Source of the DNA: CAIYRG01 sp036273455
GTDB lineage: Bacteria; Pseudomonadota; Alphaproteobacteria; Micropepsales; Micropepsaceae
Reading direction: 5' to 3'
Length of the DNA stretch: 64,000 nt
Assembly: GCA_036273455.1 (NCBI GenBank)
Contig: DASUHP010000101.1
Span: 1 to 64,000, forward strand
The notes under the pieces were generated by a model. It had not been told where the DNA came from, ran no database searches, and worked only from the letters and a program-made list of their open reading frames with translations. The position numbers were made by a program, and so were the translations under genes. Shown piece after piece: positions 37,850-46,450 of the stretch (positions within the stretch are counted from its first letter, which is position 1; each line of letters begins with the position of its first letter).

Positions 37850-38719
37850 ATGAGCATTGCAAAAGTGCTGGTACCGGTCACGGGCGGCGGGCGCGACACA
37901 TCGCTGCTGCTCTATGCCATCGAAGCGGCCAAGCCATTCGATGCCCATGTCATGGCGTTTTTCGTGCGCCCCGATCTGGCCGAAGCGCTGGCATTTTTTT
38001 CCGACGGCGCCTCGGGAGTGGTGGTGGACGAAATCGTTAGGGCGACGCGGGATGCGGGCGACGAGGCCGGCAAACGGGTGGAGGCAGCCATTGCAGCGGC
38101 TTGCGCCGGGTCGGAGGTGGTGCGGGTCGCAAGGCCGGAAAGGCGCACCGGTGCGGTGACTCTTTCATTGCGCGAAGTGCAGGGAAATTTCGGCGACCAA
38201 TTGGCACTGGAAGCGAGGCTGTCCGACCTTGTGGTCTTCGGACCAATTCGCGAAAGCGACCAGGCGGGATTGGCCGAAGCTTTCGTCCAGGTTTTGGTGG
38301 ATACCGACCGGCCGGTTTTGCGCGCGACGGATGATGTGCCCCGCCGGTTTGCGGAGCGCATAGCGATCGGCTGGGACGGCAAAAAAGCGGCCTCACAGGC
38401 GGTGACCGCGGCGATGCCATTCCTCCAGCGCGCAGGTCATGTTGAGATTTTCAGTATCCAGCGTCCACCGCTGACCGAGCACGCGACGGAAGGCTTACGT
38501 CAATATCTTGCGCTGCACGGCGTGAGGGCGACCGAAAGACTGATCGACGCGGGCAACAAGCGAATCGGCGAAGCGCTGTTGCAGGCCGCCAGACAGGACA
38601 ATTCGGATCTGTTGGTGCTCGGCGGCTATGGCCGCGGCCGGTTGCGTGAGAGCCTGATCGGCGGCGTCACAAGGCATGTGATAGCACATGCCGATGTCGC
38701 GGTTTTCATGGTGCACTAA
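37850..38719 (+). CDS. Tandem universal stress protein
   Basis: A 289-residue cytosolic protein with two UspA-like units. The C-terminal unit keeps the ATP-binding loop GGYGRGRLRESLIGGVTRHV region (G-x2-G-x9-G(S/T)-like); the N-terminal unit is degenerate. GAGG lies before the ATG. Members are induced by stress and starvation. It is followed 25 bp later by queC, so read-through transcription of the que genes is possible. Confidence 0.8.
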   Translation: MSIAKVLVPVTGGGRDTSLLLYAIEAAKPFDAHVMAFFVRPDLAEALAFFSDGASGVVVDEIVRATRDAGDEAGKRVEAAIAAACAGSEVVRVARPERRTGAVTLSLREVQGNFGDQLALEARLSDLVVFGPIRESDQAGLAEAFVQVLVDTDRPVLRATDDVPRRFAERIAIGWDGKKAASQAVTAAMPFLQRAGHVEIFSIQRPPLTEHATEGLRQYLALHGVRATERLIDAGNKRIGEALLQAARQDNSDLLVLGGYGRGRLRESLIGGVTRHVIAHADVAVFMVH

Positions 38720-38744
38720 GGCGCTGCCGGTTGATCCGCAATCC

Positions 38745-39458
38745 ATGAGTGCCAGTCATTCACTTGTGCTGTTTTCCGGGGGCCAGGATTCGACCGCATG
38801 TCTGGCCTGGGCACTCAGCAATTTCGCAGCCGTTGAGACGGTCGGTTTCGACTATGGCCAGCGGCACGCCGCCGAGTTGACGGCGCGAAAGACGATCATT
38901 GAGCGAATAGCCGCCAATTTCCCGGAATGGCGCCGAAAAATCGGCGCCGACCATGTGCTGCACCTCGGAGTTCTCGCCGAGATTGGCGGCTCGGCATTGA
39001 CCGAAAATGTTGCCATAGAGATGCGCGCGGACGGGTTGCCCAATACTTTTGTACCAGGGCGCAATCTGCTGTTTCTGACCGTTGCGGCAGCGCTTGCATC
39101 CCGTCGTGGCATACACGATCTGGTTGGCGGAATGTGTGAAACCGATTACTCCGGCTATCCCGATTGCCGGGCCGAAACGATCGGCGCCATGCAGCGGGCA
39201 TTGAATTTGGGAATGGCGGAAGAGTTCACGATTCACACTCCATTGATGAGCCTGGACAAAGCCGCCACGTGGCGGCTGGCCGAAGAACTCGGTGGGGAAA
39301 AATTGGTCACGCTGACAATCGAGGAGACCGTCACCTGCTATCACGGCGCCGGCACGCGGCATGCATGGGGGCGCGGCTGCGGATCATGCCCGGCCTGCGG
39401 TCTGCGCGCGGCCGGTTATGCCCGCTATGTTGAGGAGAAATCGTCACGTATCAGGTGA
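38745..39458 (+). CDS. queC: 7-cyano-7-deazaguanine synthase
   Basis: A 237-residue ATP-dependent enzyme that turns 7-carboxy-7-deazaguanine into preQ0. The PP-loop SGGQDSTACLAW is at residues 10-21, and the C-terminal zinc site uses CGSCPACGLR. ATG at 38745 is chosen; no clear ribosome-binding site. It overlaps queE by four bases (GTGA). Together with queE, queD and queF it forms the complete GTP-to-preQ1 route apart from GTP cyclohydrolase I, which is not in the window. Confidence 0.95.
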   Translation: MSASHSLVLFSGGQDSTACLAWALSNFAAVETVGFDYGQRHAAELTARKTIIERIAANFPEWRRKIGADHVLHLGVLAEIGGSALTENVAIEMRADGLPNTFVPGRNLLFLTVAAALASRRGIHDLVGGMCETDYSGYPDCRAETIGAMQRALNLGMAEEFTIHTPLMSLDKAATWRLAEELGGEKLVTLTIEETVTCYHGAGTRHAWGRGCGSCPACGLRAAGYARYVEEKSSRIR

Positions 39459-40075
39459 AGGAGATTTATTACACATTGCAGGGCGAAGGCGCGCAAGCGG
39501 GCCGGGCGGCGGTCTTTTTGCGTTTTGCCGGTTGCAATCTCTGGAGCGGGCGCGAAACCGATCGCGCGGCTGCGATCTGCAATTTCTGCGATACGGATTT
39601 TGTCGGAACGGATGGTCCCGGCGGCGGAAAATTCGCGAATGCCGGCGATCTCGCAGCCGCGGTGGCAGAAAAATGGCGCATACCGGGGGGCAAGCCCTAT
39701 GTCGTGTGCACCGGCGGAGAGCCCATGCTGCAATTGGATACGGGGCTTGTGGCCGCTTTGCACGGCTGTGGTTTTGAGATCGGCGTCGAAACCAACGGCA
39801 CAATCGCGCCGCCTTCAGGTCTGGATTGGGTATGCGTCAGCCCGAAAGCCGACGCACCACTGGCGATCCGGAGCGGCGACGAACTAAAACTGGTCTTCCC
39901 ACAGCGCGAAGCTGACCCGGCCAGATTTGCCGCTCTCGATTTTGATCATTTCTTTCTTCAGCCGATGGACGGTCCGTCGCTCGCGAATCATACGCAGGCT
40001 GCGATCGCCTATTGCCTTTCCCATCCGGAATGGCGTCTCAGTCTGCAAACGCACAAACTCATCGGCATACCGTGA
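39455..40075 (+). CDS. queE: 7-carboxy-7-deazaguanine synthase (radical SAM)
   Basis: A 206-residue radical SAM enzyme that contracts 6-carboxytetrahydropterin to 7-carboxy-7-deazaguanine. The cluster motif is the C-x14-C-x2-C variant (Cys in AGCNLW and in ICNFC), known in QueE, instead of the usual C-x3-C-x2-C. KPYVVCTGGEPMLQLD is the SAM-binding GGE region. The GTG start overlaps the queC stop, and its stop overlaps the queD ATG by one base. Confidence 0.93.
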   Translation: MKEIYYTLQGEGAQAGRAAVFLRFAGCNLWSGRETDRAAAICNFCDTDFVGTDGPGGGKFANAGDLAAAVAEKWRIPGGKPYVVCTGGEPMLQLDTGLVAALHGCGFEIGVETNGTIAPPSGLDWVCVSPKADAPLAIRSGDELKLVFPQREADPARFAALDFDHFFLQPMDGPSLANHTQAAIAYCLSHPEWRLSLQTHKLIGIP

Positions 40076-40452
40076 TGGACGCGAGCAAACCGGTTATCGA
40101 AGTCACTCAGCAATTCACGTTTGATGCCGCGCATTATCTGGGGGACGCGCCGGCGGATTCGAACCGCCGTATCCATGGCCACAGCTTCTATGCCGATGTG
40201 ACGCTATGCGGCGATGCCGATCCGGCAACGGGCTGGGTGCGCGATTTCGCAGAAATCGGTGCCGTGCTTGACGAAATCCGCGCGTGCCTGGATCACCGGC
40301 TGCTCAATGACTTGGCTGGACTCGGGGCTCCGACTCTGGAAAATCTTGCGCGCTATATTTTTCGCGCAGCAAAACGCCGGTTGCCGGAGGTTTCGCGGGT
40401 TAAACTGGAGCGTCCGTCGCTTGGCCAATCCTGCACCTATGAAGAGACCTGA
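40075..40452 (+). CDS. queD: 6-carboxytetrahydropterin synthase (QueD), catalytic Cys replaced
   Basis: A 125-residue PTPS-fold enzyme that makes 6-carboxytetrahydropterin from dihydroneopterin triphosphate. Zinc His ligands are His20, His34 and His36 (HGH), and the Asp73-His74 pair and a C-terminal SLGQSCTYEE glutamate are present. The CxxxHGH catalytic Cys of E. coli QueD is Asn30 here (NRRIHGH). Location between queE and queF argues for QueD; the Asn is unexpected and may mean changed chemistry or a variant clade. ATG at 40075 overlaps the queE stop. Confidence 0.85.
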   Translation: MDASKPVIEVTQQFTFDAAHYLGDAPADSNRRIHGHSFYADVTLCGDADPATGWVRDFAEIGAVLDEIRACLDHRLLNDLAGLGAPTLENLARYIFRAAKRRLPEVSRVKLERPSLGQSCTYEET

Positions 40453-40453
40453 T

Positions 40454-40912
40454 ATGGCCGGCACGGGTCGAAAGCTGCAACTCGGACGGCGTGTTGCGAT
40501 TCCTCCGTCGCCGGACAAGGCGGTTCTCGACTCTGTGCCCAATCCCCACCCGGACACGGATTATGTTGTGCGTTTTACAGCACCGGAGTTTACGACTCTG
40601 TGCCCGATCACCGGTCAGCCGGATTTCGCCCATTTTGTGATCGACTACTGCCCGGCGCGAAGCCTGCTTGAATCGAAATCGCTGAAACTGTTTCTCACCA
40701 GCTTCCGCAATACCGCCAGCTTTCACGAGGATTGCACGATCGGGATCGGCAAGCGGATCGCCGCGGAAATCCGGCCGAAATATCTGCGCATTGCCGGATA
40801 CTGGTATCCGCGCGGTGGGATACCGATCGATGTGTTTTGGGAACAAGGACGTGTTCCGCAGCGCGTCTGGTTGCCCGATCTGGAGGTCGAGCCTTACCGC
40901 GGACGCGGCTGA
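40454..40912 (+). CDS. queF: NADPH-dependent preQ0 reductase
   Basis: A 152-residue unimodular QueF that reduces the nitrile of preQ0 to the aminomethyl of preQ1, the form inserted into tRNA. The nucleophilic Cys is in FTTLCPITGQPD, the QueF motif SLKLFLTSFRN follows, and FHEDCT supplies the conserved Glu. Length is normal for the short form. ATG at 40454 lies one base after the queD stop; an ATG at 40439 is also in frame. Its 3' end overlaps tag by 19 bases, convergent. Confidence 0.95.
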   Translation: MAGTGRKLQLGRRVAIPPSPDKAVLDSVPNPHPDTDYVVRFTAPEFTTLCPITGQPDFAHFVIDYCPARSLLESKSLKLFLTSFRNTASFHEDCTIGIGKRIAAEIRPKYLRIAGYWYPRGGIPIDVFWEQGRVPQRVWLPDLEVEPYRGRG

Positions 40913-41502
40913 GCCTGCAGCTGCGAACAGATTTCATACCGATGACACTTCACGAGATGATCGTTCACCATCCCGATGGCCTGAGCGAATGCATAGACGA
41001 TCACCGGGCCGCAAAATTTGAACCCGCGGGATTTAAGCTCTTTTGACAGCCGCTCGCTCATTGCGGTTTTGGCCGGAATTTGCGCCATGGATCTGCGACG
41101 GGGATTGCGAGCCTCGCCGTCGGCATGTTTCCAGATCAGGTGGGAAAATCCGCCCGGCTCCGACTCCATGATCTGGAGCCACAATCTCGCGCCGGAAATC
41201 GCCGCCTCGATTTTGGCCCGGCTTCGAATGATGGATGCATCGACCACGAGTCTTTCAATGTCCGGCGCGCCATAGCGGGCGACGCGCTCGGGCCGGAATC
41301 CGTCAAAAGCCCGACGGAATGCTTCACGCTTCCGCAATATGGTGATCCAGGATAATCCGGCCTGAAATCCGTCGAGCACGAGCTTTTCGTAGAGCGCCCG
41401 TGAGTCATACTCGGGCACTCCCCATTCCTGGTCGTGATAATCGCAGTACAGCGGATCACTTCCCGGCCACGGGCAACGCGCCATGGGCGGCGGTTCACGC
41501 AT
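40894..41502 (-). CDS. tag: DNA-3-methyladenine glycosylase I
   Basis: A 202-residue repair glycosylase that removes 3-methyladenine. The opening RCPWPGSDPLYCDYHDQEWGVP and the LDGFQAGLSWITILRKREAFRRAF segment are the Tag signatures; zinc ligands are the N-terminal Cys/His pair and the C-terminal HLVKCHRYE. The ATG at 41502 overlaps the ygfZ stop by eight bases; a second ATG six codons later is possible. Convergent with queF. Confidence 0.93.
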   Translation of the reverse strand: MREPPPMARCPWPGSDPLYCDYHDQEWGVPEYDSRALYEKLVLDGFQAGLSWITILRKREAFRRAFDGFRPERVARYGAPDIERLVVDASIIRSRAKIEAAISGARLWLQIMESEPGGFSHLIWKHADGEARNPRRRSMAQIPAKTAMSERLSKELKSRGFKFCGPVIVYAFAQAIGMVNDHLVKCHRYEICSQLQAQPRPR

Positions 41503-42328
41503 GGAGCCAATCCGGCCGGTGCAGCGCAACGGGGCGCCCGCCTGCCAAAAGCCGCTCTTGTTTATTTTCAGCTTCGGCCACGCGATCAACCCGTACCAAG
41601 GCTAATCCGCGACCTCCTTTTGCGCTGCTGATGCGGCCCAACTCACGTCCGTCGGCTTCGATAACCGAGCCCGGCGGAGGCAGACCATCAGCTTCGGCAA
41701 TATAGAAGCGGCGGCGGGCCGTCGCCCGGTGTTTCATCCGGGAAGTCACTTCCTGGCCGACATAGCAACCTTTGGTGAAGCTGACGCCATGAAGCTCTTC
41801 GAGACCGGCGTCGAGTGCGAAGACCTGATCGGGCGGCAGATCGTTGCTGTCAGGAACGCCGAGCTTCAGGCGGAAGGAGTCGTAATCGTCTGGCGCCATA
41901 GCCGCGACTGCGGATTCGATCTGTTGGCGCGGCCCAATGGTGCGGGCGCCCAATTCCGCGAGTCTGGGATCGGGAAAAACAGCCCCGCCGTCGACGGCAG
42001 GGAAGTCATCGGTCCTCCAGACAGCGGCGACCGCGAATTCGGATTTGACCGTGATGCCGACTTTCGCACGCAGCCGATAAAATCCCAGTCGCCTGGCCAG
42101 TTCGCCCGCCGATGAAGATGCACAGTCGAGCCAATATCCGCTGTTCACGGCCGCAATGAAGAAGTCGAACAGGATCTTGCCCTGCGGCGTCAGCAGTGCG
42201 GCGTAAATTGCCCGGCCGGGGGCGCATTCGCCGATATCATTCGTGATCAGTCCCTGTAAGAAATCGCGTGCATCCGCCCCTTCGAGCGCGATCACGGTGC
42301 GATTGCCGAGAATTGCCGCACTGGACAT
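41495..42328 (-). CDS. ygfZ: YgfZ/GcvT-like folate-binding protein
   Basis: A 277-residue GcvT-fold protein that assists iron-sulfur cluster enzymes such as MiaB. The KGCYVGQE motif (FTKGCYVGQEVTSRMKH) with its conserved Cys is diagnostic. The likely start is ATG at 42328 with no obvious ribosome-binding site. tag overlaps its 3' end, so both genes are coupled. QueE and NadA in the window are iron-sulfur proteins, but a specific link is not shown. Confidence 0.9.
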   Translation of the reverse strand: MSSAAILGNRTVIALEGADARDFLQGLITNDIGECAPGRAIYAALLTPQGKILFDFFIAAVNSGYWLDCASSSAGELARRLGFYRLRAKVGITVKSEFAVAAVWRTDDFPAVDGGAVFPDPRLAELGARTIGPRQQIESAVAAMAPDDYDSFRLKLGVPDSNDLPPDQVFALDAGLEELHGVSFTKGCYVGQEVTSRMKHRATARRRFYIAEADGLPPPGSVIEADGRELGRISSAKGGRGLALVRVDRVAEAENKQERLLAGGRPVALHRPDWLHA

Positions 42329-42438
42329 GACTGTTGGGTAAAGCCTCGGCGCGTTTCAGGCAAGCAGTTGCAAAGATGGAATACCAATCGTAGTTCTCAG
42401 CCGGAAAGCGCGAAGCGGAGCCGCTGATTTCACGTGTC

Positions 42439-43452
42439 ATGACGGTCCTGGCCGGTGCGCCGGTTGGCGGAGCAGAGACCTTTTTCGTCACATTGAGCGG
42501 GGCGCTTGCCCAAACCGGACACACGGTCTGTTCGGTGCTGAAGCCCAACAGGTGGCGGCAGACAGCTCTGGAACAGGAGGGAATCGGCTACGCCACTGCG
42601 CCTTTTGCCTCGCCATTCGATTGGACGACGCCTCGCGTATTGCGCAAGGCCGCAGAAGAATTCCGTCCCGACATTGTTCTTGCATTTGCCGGGCGGGCGG
42701 CAAAAGCCATGCCGAAAGGCCGGTATAAACTCGTTGGCCGGCTGGGCGGATATTACAATCTCGCCAACTTCCGCAATTGCGACCATCTGGTGTGCAATTC
42801 GTCAGATGTATTGCGTCATGTCGTGGGGCAGGGATGGCCCCAATCGCGGGCGACTCTGATCCCGAATTTCGCCTCCGTGCCCGCAGCTCCACCGGTCAAA
42901 CGGTCGGATTTCGATACACCTGATGGTGCACCACTGGCTTTGGCGCTGGGCCGGCTGCACCCGAATAAGGGCCTGGATGTTCTCATCCGGGCTGCGGCGC
43001 GCATTCCGCAGCTTTATGTCTGGATAGCCGGCGACGGAGACGAGCGGCGCAAACTCGAGAAGCTCGCAGAAAGCCTGACCATTGCCGATCGGGTGAGATT
43101 TCTCGGATGGAGAATCGACCGCGGAGCGCTTTATGGCGCCGCAGATATCTGCGTCTATCCATCGCGGGAGGAGCCGTTCGGCAATATTGTCGTTGAAGCG
43201 TGGTCGAGCGGAATTCCACTGGTCACCACGCGTGCGCCGGGTCCGGCATCGCTGGCGCGCCATCGTGAGGATGCACTGCTTGTGCCCGTTGACGACGCCC
43301 CGGCTCTCGCGCAGACGATTGAGGAACTGCTCGACTCGCCCCTGTTGCGTGAAAATCTGGTCACGGCCGGTAAGCGGCGCATTGCCGGGGAATTCTCACG
43401 CGCCGCCGTCATCGCCAGGTATGCCGACTTATTCAGCAGGCTGACGAACTAG
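42439..43452 (+). CDS. GT4-family glycosyltransferase
   Basis: A 337-residue GT-B fold transferase. The N-terminal Rossmann-like unit starts with MTVLAGAPVGGAETF; the C-terminal donor site is LGRLHPNKGLDVLI ... YPSREEPFGNIVVEAWSSG, the GT4 EPFG(x)xxxEA motif. Probable role in surface polysaccharide or glycolipid synthesis. It is separated by two bases from the amidotransferase gene downstream, so they form an operon. Sugar donor and acceptor unknown. Confidence 0.85.
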   Translation: MTVLAGAPVGGAETFFVTLSGALAQTGHTVCSVLKPNRWRQTALEQEGIGYATAPFASPFDWTTPRVLRKAAEEFRPDIVLAFAGRAAKAMPKGRYKLVGRLGGYYNLANFRNCDHLVCNSSDVLRHVVGQGWPQSRATLIPNFASVPAAPPVKRSDFDTPDGAPLALALGRLHPNKGLDVLIRAAARIPQLYVWIAGDGDERRKLEKLAESLTIADRVRFLGWRIDRGALYGAADICVYPSREEPFGNIVVEAWSSGIPLVTTRAPGPASLARHREDALLVPVDDAPALAQTIEELLDSPLLRENLVTAGKRRIAGEFSRAAVIARYADLFSRLTN

Positions 43453-43454
43453 CG

Positions 43455-45221
43455 ATGTGCGGGATCGGCGGCTACATGACGGCAGAGGGTGCGGCGCCGC
43501 CGCCGGTCCTCGATACACTTCTTTCGGCACTGGCACATCGCGGCCCTGATGGCGAGGGCCGCTATACGGCAGCCGGTGCCGGGCTGGTGCAGACGCGCCT
43601 CGCCATCATCGACCTGGATACGGGAGACCAGCCGCTGTTTGGCGACAATGGAGCCGCGCTGGTCGCCAATGGGGAAATTTACAATTACCTGGAATTGCGC
43701 CGGGAGTTCTCGGCTCGTGCATTCAGGACAGCGTCCGATTGCGAATTGCCGCTCGCCACCTATGAGCGCGATGGAGGAGAATTCGCGGCGTCGCTGCGCG
43801 GCATGTATGCCATTGCCTTGCACGATGCGCGGGAGCGCGCACTGTACCTCGTACGCGACCCTTTCGGAATAAAGCCGCTCTATTATGCGGAGTATTCCGG
43901 CGGAATTCTGTTCGCTTCGGAGGCGCAGGCACTGCTGCGCACCGGTCTGGTACCTTTGCGGTTGCGCAGCAGCAAATCCCTGGAACTGTTGCAGCTGCAA
44001 TTCACGACCGGGCGCTCAACGATTTTCGAATCGGTTCAGCGGGTGCTGCCGGGCGAGACATTGACTCTCCGCGGCGGCCACATCGTCGATCGTTCCATCC
44101 ATGCGGCCCTTCCAGAGGCCAGGCCACAGCCCATCGGGGAACAGGAGGCGTTGAAACGAGTTGATGCAGCGCTGATGGACAGTGTTGCGATACATCAGCG
44201 CGCCGACGTCCCTTACGGACTGTTCCTGTCCGGCGGCATAGACTCATCCGCCATTCTGGCCTGCATGGCGCGTCTGAACGAATCGCCGGTGCGGGCATTT
44301 ACCGCGGGTTTTCCCGGCACTGCCGCTCACGATGAACGCCAGCATGCCAAAGCCGTCGCGCGCGCCGCCGGAGCCGATCATGTCGAAGTGGAAGTCACCG
44401 GGAAGCAGTTCTGGCGTCACCTGCCGGCGATTATCGCTGCGATGGATGAGCCCGCCGCCGATTATGCAATCGTGCCGACATGGTTTCTGGCGGCCGAAGC
44501 GGCCAAAGAACTGAAAGTCGTTTTGACCGGGGAGGGTGGCGACGAGATTTTCGCGGGATACAGCCGCTATCGCACGCTGCTGCGGTCGCCATTCCTCGGC
44601 GGCAGGGTCATGCGTAAACGCGGATTTCTCGACGGATTGGGCGTTCTGCGCGATCAGACGTATCACTGGCGCGAGGGTGTCGCTGCCGCGGAGCGGCGGC
44701 TGGCAAGTTCGGATCTCGATGCCTTGCAACAGGCGCAGGCACTGGATTGCGCCGACTGGCTCCCGAATGACCTCCTCGTCAAGCTCGATCGCTGTCTTAT
44801 GGCGCATGGGCTGGAAGGGCGCACGCCACTTCTCGATCCCGTCGTTGCAGCCGCCGGATTCTGTTTGCCTGACGGACTGAAGATTTCGGGCCGCAGCAGC
44901 AAATATCTGCTGCGCAAATGGTTGGCGGCGACTCTTCCGGCCGCTGAGCCTTTCGCGCCAAAGCGCGGATTTACCGTCCCGGTCGCCGAATGGATTCAGT
45001 CGCGCGCAGGCGATCTCGCGGGCCTCGTCGCGGATTCGAGCGGCATCGCCGAGCTATGCGTTCCCGATGGCGTGCGCCGGCTTTTTGCCAGGTTCGGCGA
45101 TCGCGGCGGAAAGCATGAAGGCAATGCCTGCTGGATCCTTTTATTTTATGCGCTGTGGCACCGTATCCACATTGGGCGCGTTCGGTCCGACATGGATGTG
45201 TTCGAGACGTTGCACGCCTGA
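43455..45221 (+). CDS. asnB: Asparagine-synthetase-type glutamine amidotransferase
   Basis: A 588-residue AsnB-like enzyme. Cys2 of MCGIGGY is the Ntn glutaminase nucleophile after Met removal, the HRGPDGEG motif follows, and the synthetase half carries the PP-loop LFLSGGIDSSAI. Members either make asparagine or amidate sugars and glycopeptides. Being two bases after a glycosyltransferase, an envelope-sugar amidation role is plausible. The symbol reflects sequence class, not proven function. Confidence 0.85.
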   Translation: MCGIGGYMTAEGAAPPPVLDTLLSALAHRGPDGEGRYTAAGAGLVQTRLAIIDLDTGDQPLFGDNGAALVANGEIYNYLELRREFSARAFRTASDCELPLATYERDGGEFAASLRGMYAIALHDARERALYLVRDPFGIKPLYYAEYSGGILFASEAQALLRTGLVPLRLRSSKSLELLQLQFTTGRSTIFESVQRVLPGETLTLRGGHIVDRSIHAALPEARPQPIGEQEALKRVDAALMDSVAIHQRADVPYGLFLSGGIDSSAILACMARLNESPVRAFTAGFPGTAAHDERQHAKAVARAAGADHVEVEVTGKQFWRHLPAIIAAMDEPAADYAIVPTWFLAAEAAKELKVVLTGEGGDEIFAGYSRYRTLLRSPFLGGRVMRKRGFLDGLGVLRDQTYHWREGVAAAERRLASSDLDALQQAQALDCADWLPNDLLVKLDRCLMAHGLEGRTPLLDPVVAAAGFCLPDGLKISGRSSKYLLRKWLAATLPAAEPFAPKRGFTVPVAEWIQSRAGDLAGLVADSSGIAELCVPDGVRRLFARFGDRGGKHEGNACWILLFYALWHRIHIGRVRSDMDVFETLHA

Positions 45222-45240
45222 TTCGGTTTCGGCGCCCGCG

Positions 45241-45504
45241 TCACTGGAGCGTGAAGTTGCCGTCGCAATATCTCAACTCTGCAGGCGTGATGATCCCGGT
45301 AGCCGCCACCCAGACCGAATGCAGTTTGCCGTCCAGGTTGCTTTCCCAGAAATGCAGAAACTTGTTCAGAACTGGAAAGCGCGGTGCAATATCGTATTCC
45401 TGCCAGACATAGCTTTGCAGGAGTGCGGGATGGTCCGGCCGATGATACAGAATTTCTGCGGTTGTCAGCCGATATCCCTTCATCTGACGTAGCAGTTCGC
45501 TCAT
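45241..45504 (-). CDS. Usg-family protein
   Basis: An 87-residue protein nearly identical in pattern to the alphaproteobacterial Usg family: GYRLTTAEILYHRPDHPALL, YVWQEYDIAPRFPVLNKFLHFW, and KLHSVWVA. Function is not established. Convergent with the amidotransferase gene, 19 bases apart. Its 5' leader contains a 24-codon frame with a strong ribosome-binding site. It is unrelated to the E. coli usg gene. Confidence 0.85.
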   Translation of the reverse strand: MSELLRQMKGYRLTTAEILYHRPDHPALLQSYVWQEYDIAPRFPVLNKFLHFWESNLDGKLHSVWVAATGIITPAELRYCDGNFTLQ

Positions 45505-45552
45505 ATGACGGTCTCTCGCTTAAAAGTCCTATTCGTAAAGGCTTCCGTGTTC

Positions 45553-45627
45553 TCAAAAGTTCCCACGGGGTTCCGACCGGGCAAGTTGCGGGCAGGCCAC
45601 TTTGCCACCCAACCGTAAACACGACAT
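45553..45627 (-). other. Possible leader peptide frame upstream of usg
   Basis: A 24-codon frame, ATG at 45627 to TGA at 45553, with GGAGG six bases before the ATG and ending 48 bases before the usg start. Its stop lies in a short stem (CCGTG paired with CACGG). No family match. It could be a small protein, a leader peptide, or chance. The remaining 45505-45790 gap holds a GGCAC/GTGCC hairpin near 45712 and no other coding frame I can support. Confidence 0.3.
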
Positions 45628-45790
45628 TTCAATCCTCCACGGAGTCGGTTTTTTTGGTCAAGCCTTGACATCCCGCCGGATTTTGCGTGACGCAATGTTG
45701 TTCGCCTGTTGGCACTCCGCTGCGGGGTGTGCCAGTCGTGTTGCAGCAATCCTGCCTCCGATTCGGATTCCCTGTCGCGGATAGTCGTGA

Positions 45791-46444
45791 ATGAATTTTT
45801 TGATTCTCATCGCCGGTGGAATTGTCATTGGACTTATCGTCGCGGCGCCGATCGGCCCGGTGAATTTGATCTGTATACGCCGCACTTTTTTTTATGGTCC
45901 ACTGAATGGATTTTTTGCCGGTTTGGGTGCGGCGCTGGGCGACGGCGTGTTCGCCATTCTCACCGCCTTTGGGGTCACCGCGATCACCCGCTGGATCGAG
46001 GGCTATGCGACCGTCCTGGAAATCGCCGGCGGAATAATGCTCATTGGTTTTGGGCTGCATATCTTTGGCGCCGACGTCGCGCTGCTGCGCGACTCCGAGG
46101 GCGCTCCGGTCAAGGACAATGCGGCAGTGTCACTGACGCGGACGATTCTCTCGACCTTCGCGCTGACGGTCACCAATCCGGCGACCCTGATCGGTTTCAC
46201 GGCGCTGTTTGCCGGGTTGGGAAGTCTCGCGGGGCGTCAGACCCGTTTCCTCGAGGCGGCAATTACCGTAATCGGGGTGATCGCCGGTTCGACCATCTGG
46301 TGGTTTGCGCTGACGACGATCGTCGGCATTTTCCACCGCCACATCGACATCGGCGTCATGCGCAACATAAATCGCATCTTCGGTGCTGCCGTGACCCTGT
46401 TCGGCGTTGTGGTCCTCGGCAATCTGGCAACGAAGCTGGCGTGA
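45791..46444 (+). CDS. LysE-family exporter
   Basis: A 217-residue inner-membrane protein with about six transmembrane helices. The opening GLIVAAPIGPVNLICIRRTFFYG is the LysE/RhtB-type signature, and TVTNPATLIGF is the second conserved loop. Members export amino acids or related small molecules; substrate unknown. Six bases separate its stop from the convergent glycosyltransferase stop. Confidence 0.85.
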   Translation: MNFLILIAGGIVIGLIVAAPIGPVNLICIRRTFFYGPLNGFFAGLGAALGDGVFAILTAFGVTAITRWIEGYATVLEIAGGIMLIGFGLHIFGADVALLRDSEGAPVKDNAAVSLTRTILSTFALTVTNPATLIGFTALFAGLGSLAGRQTRFLEAAITVIGVIAGSTIWWFALTTIVGIFHRHIDIGVMRNINRIFGAAVTLFGVVVLGNLATKLA

Positions 46445-46450
46445 TGCGAT

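Noticed and set aside
38720..38744. preQ1 riboswitch before queC
   Set aside because: Only 25 bases separate the genes, too short, and no aptamer-like sequence is present.
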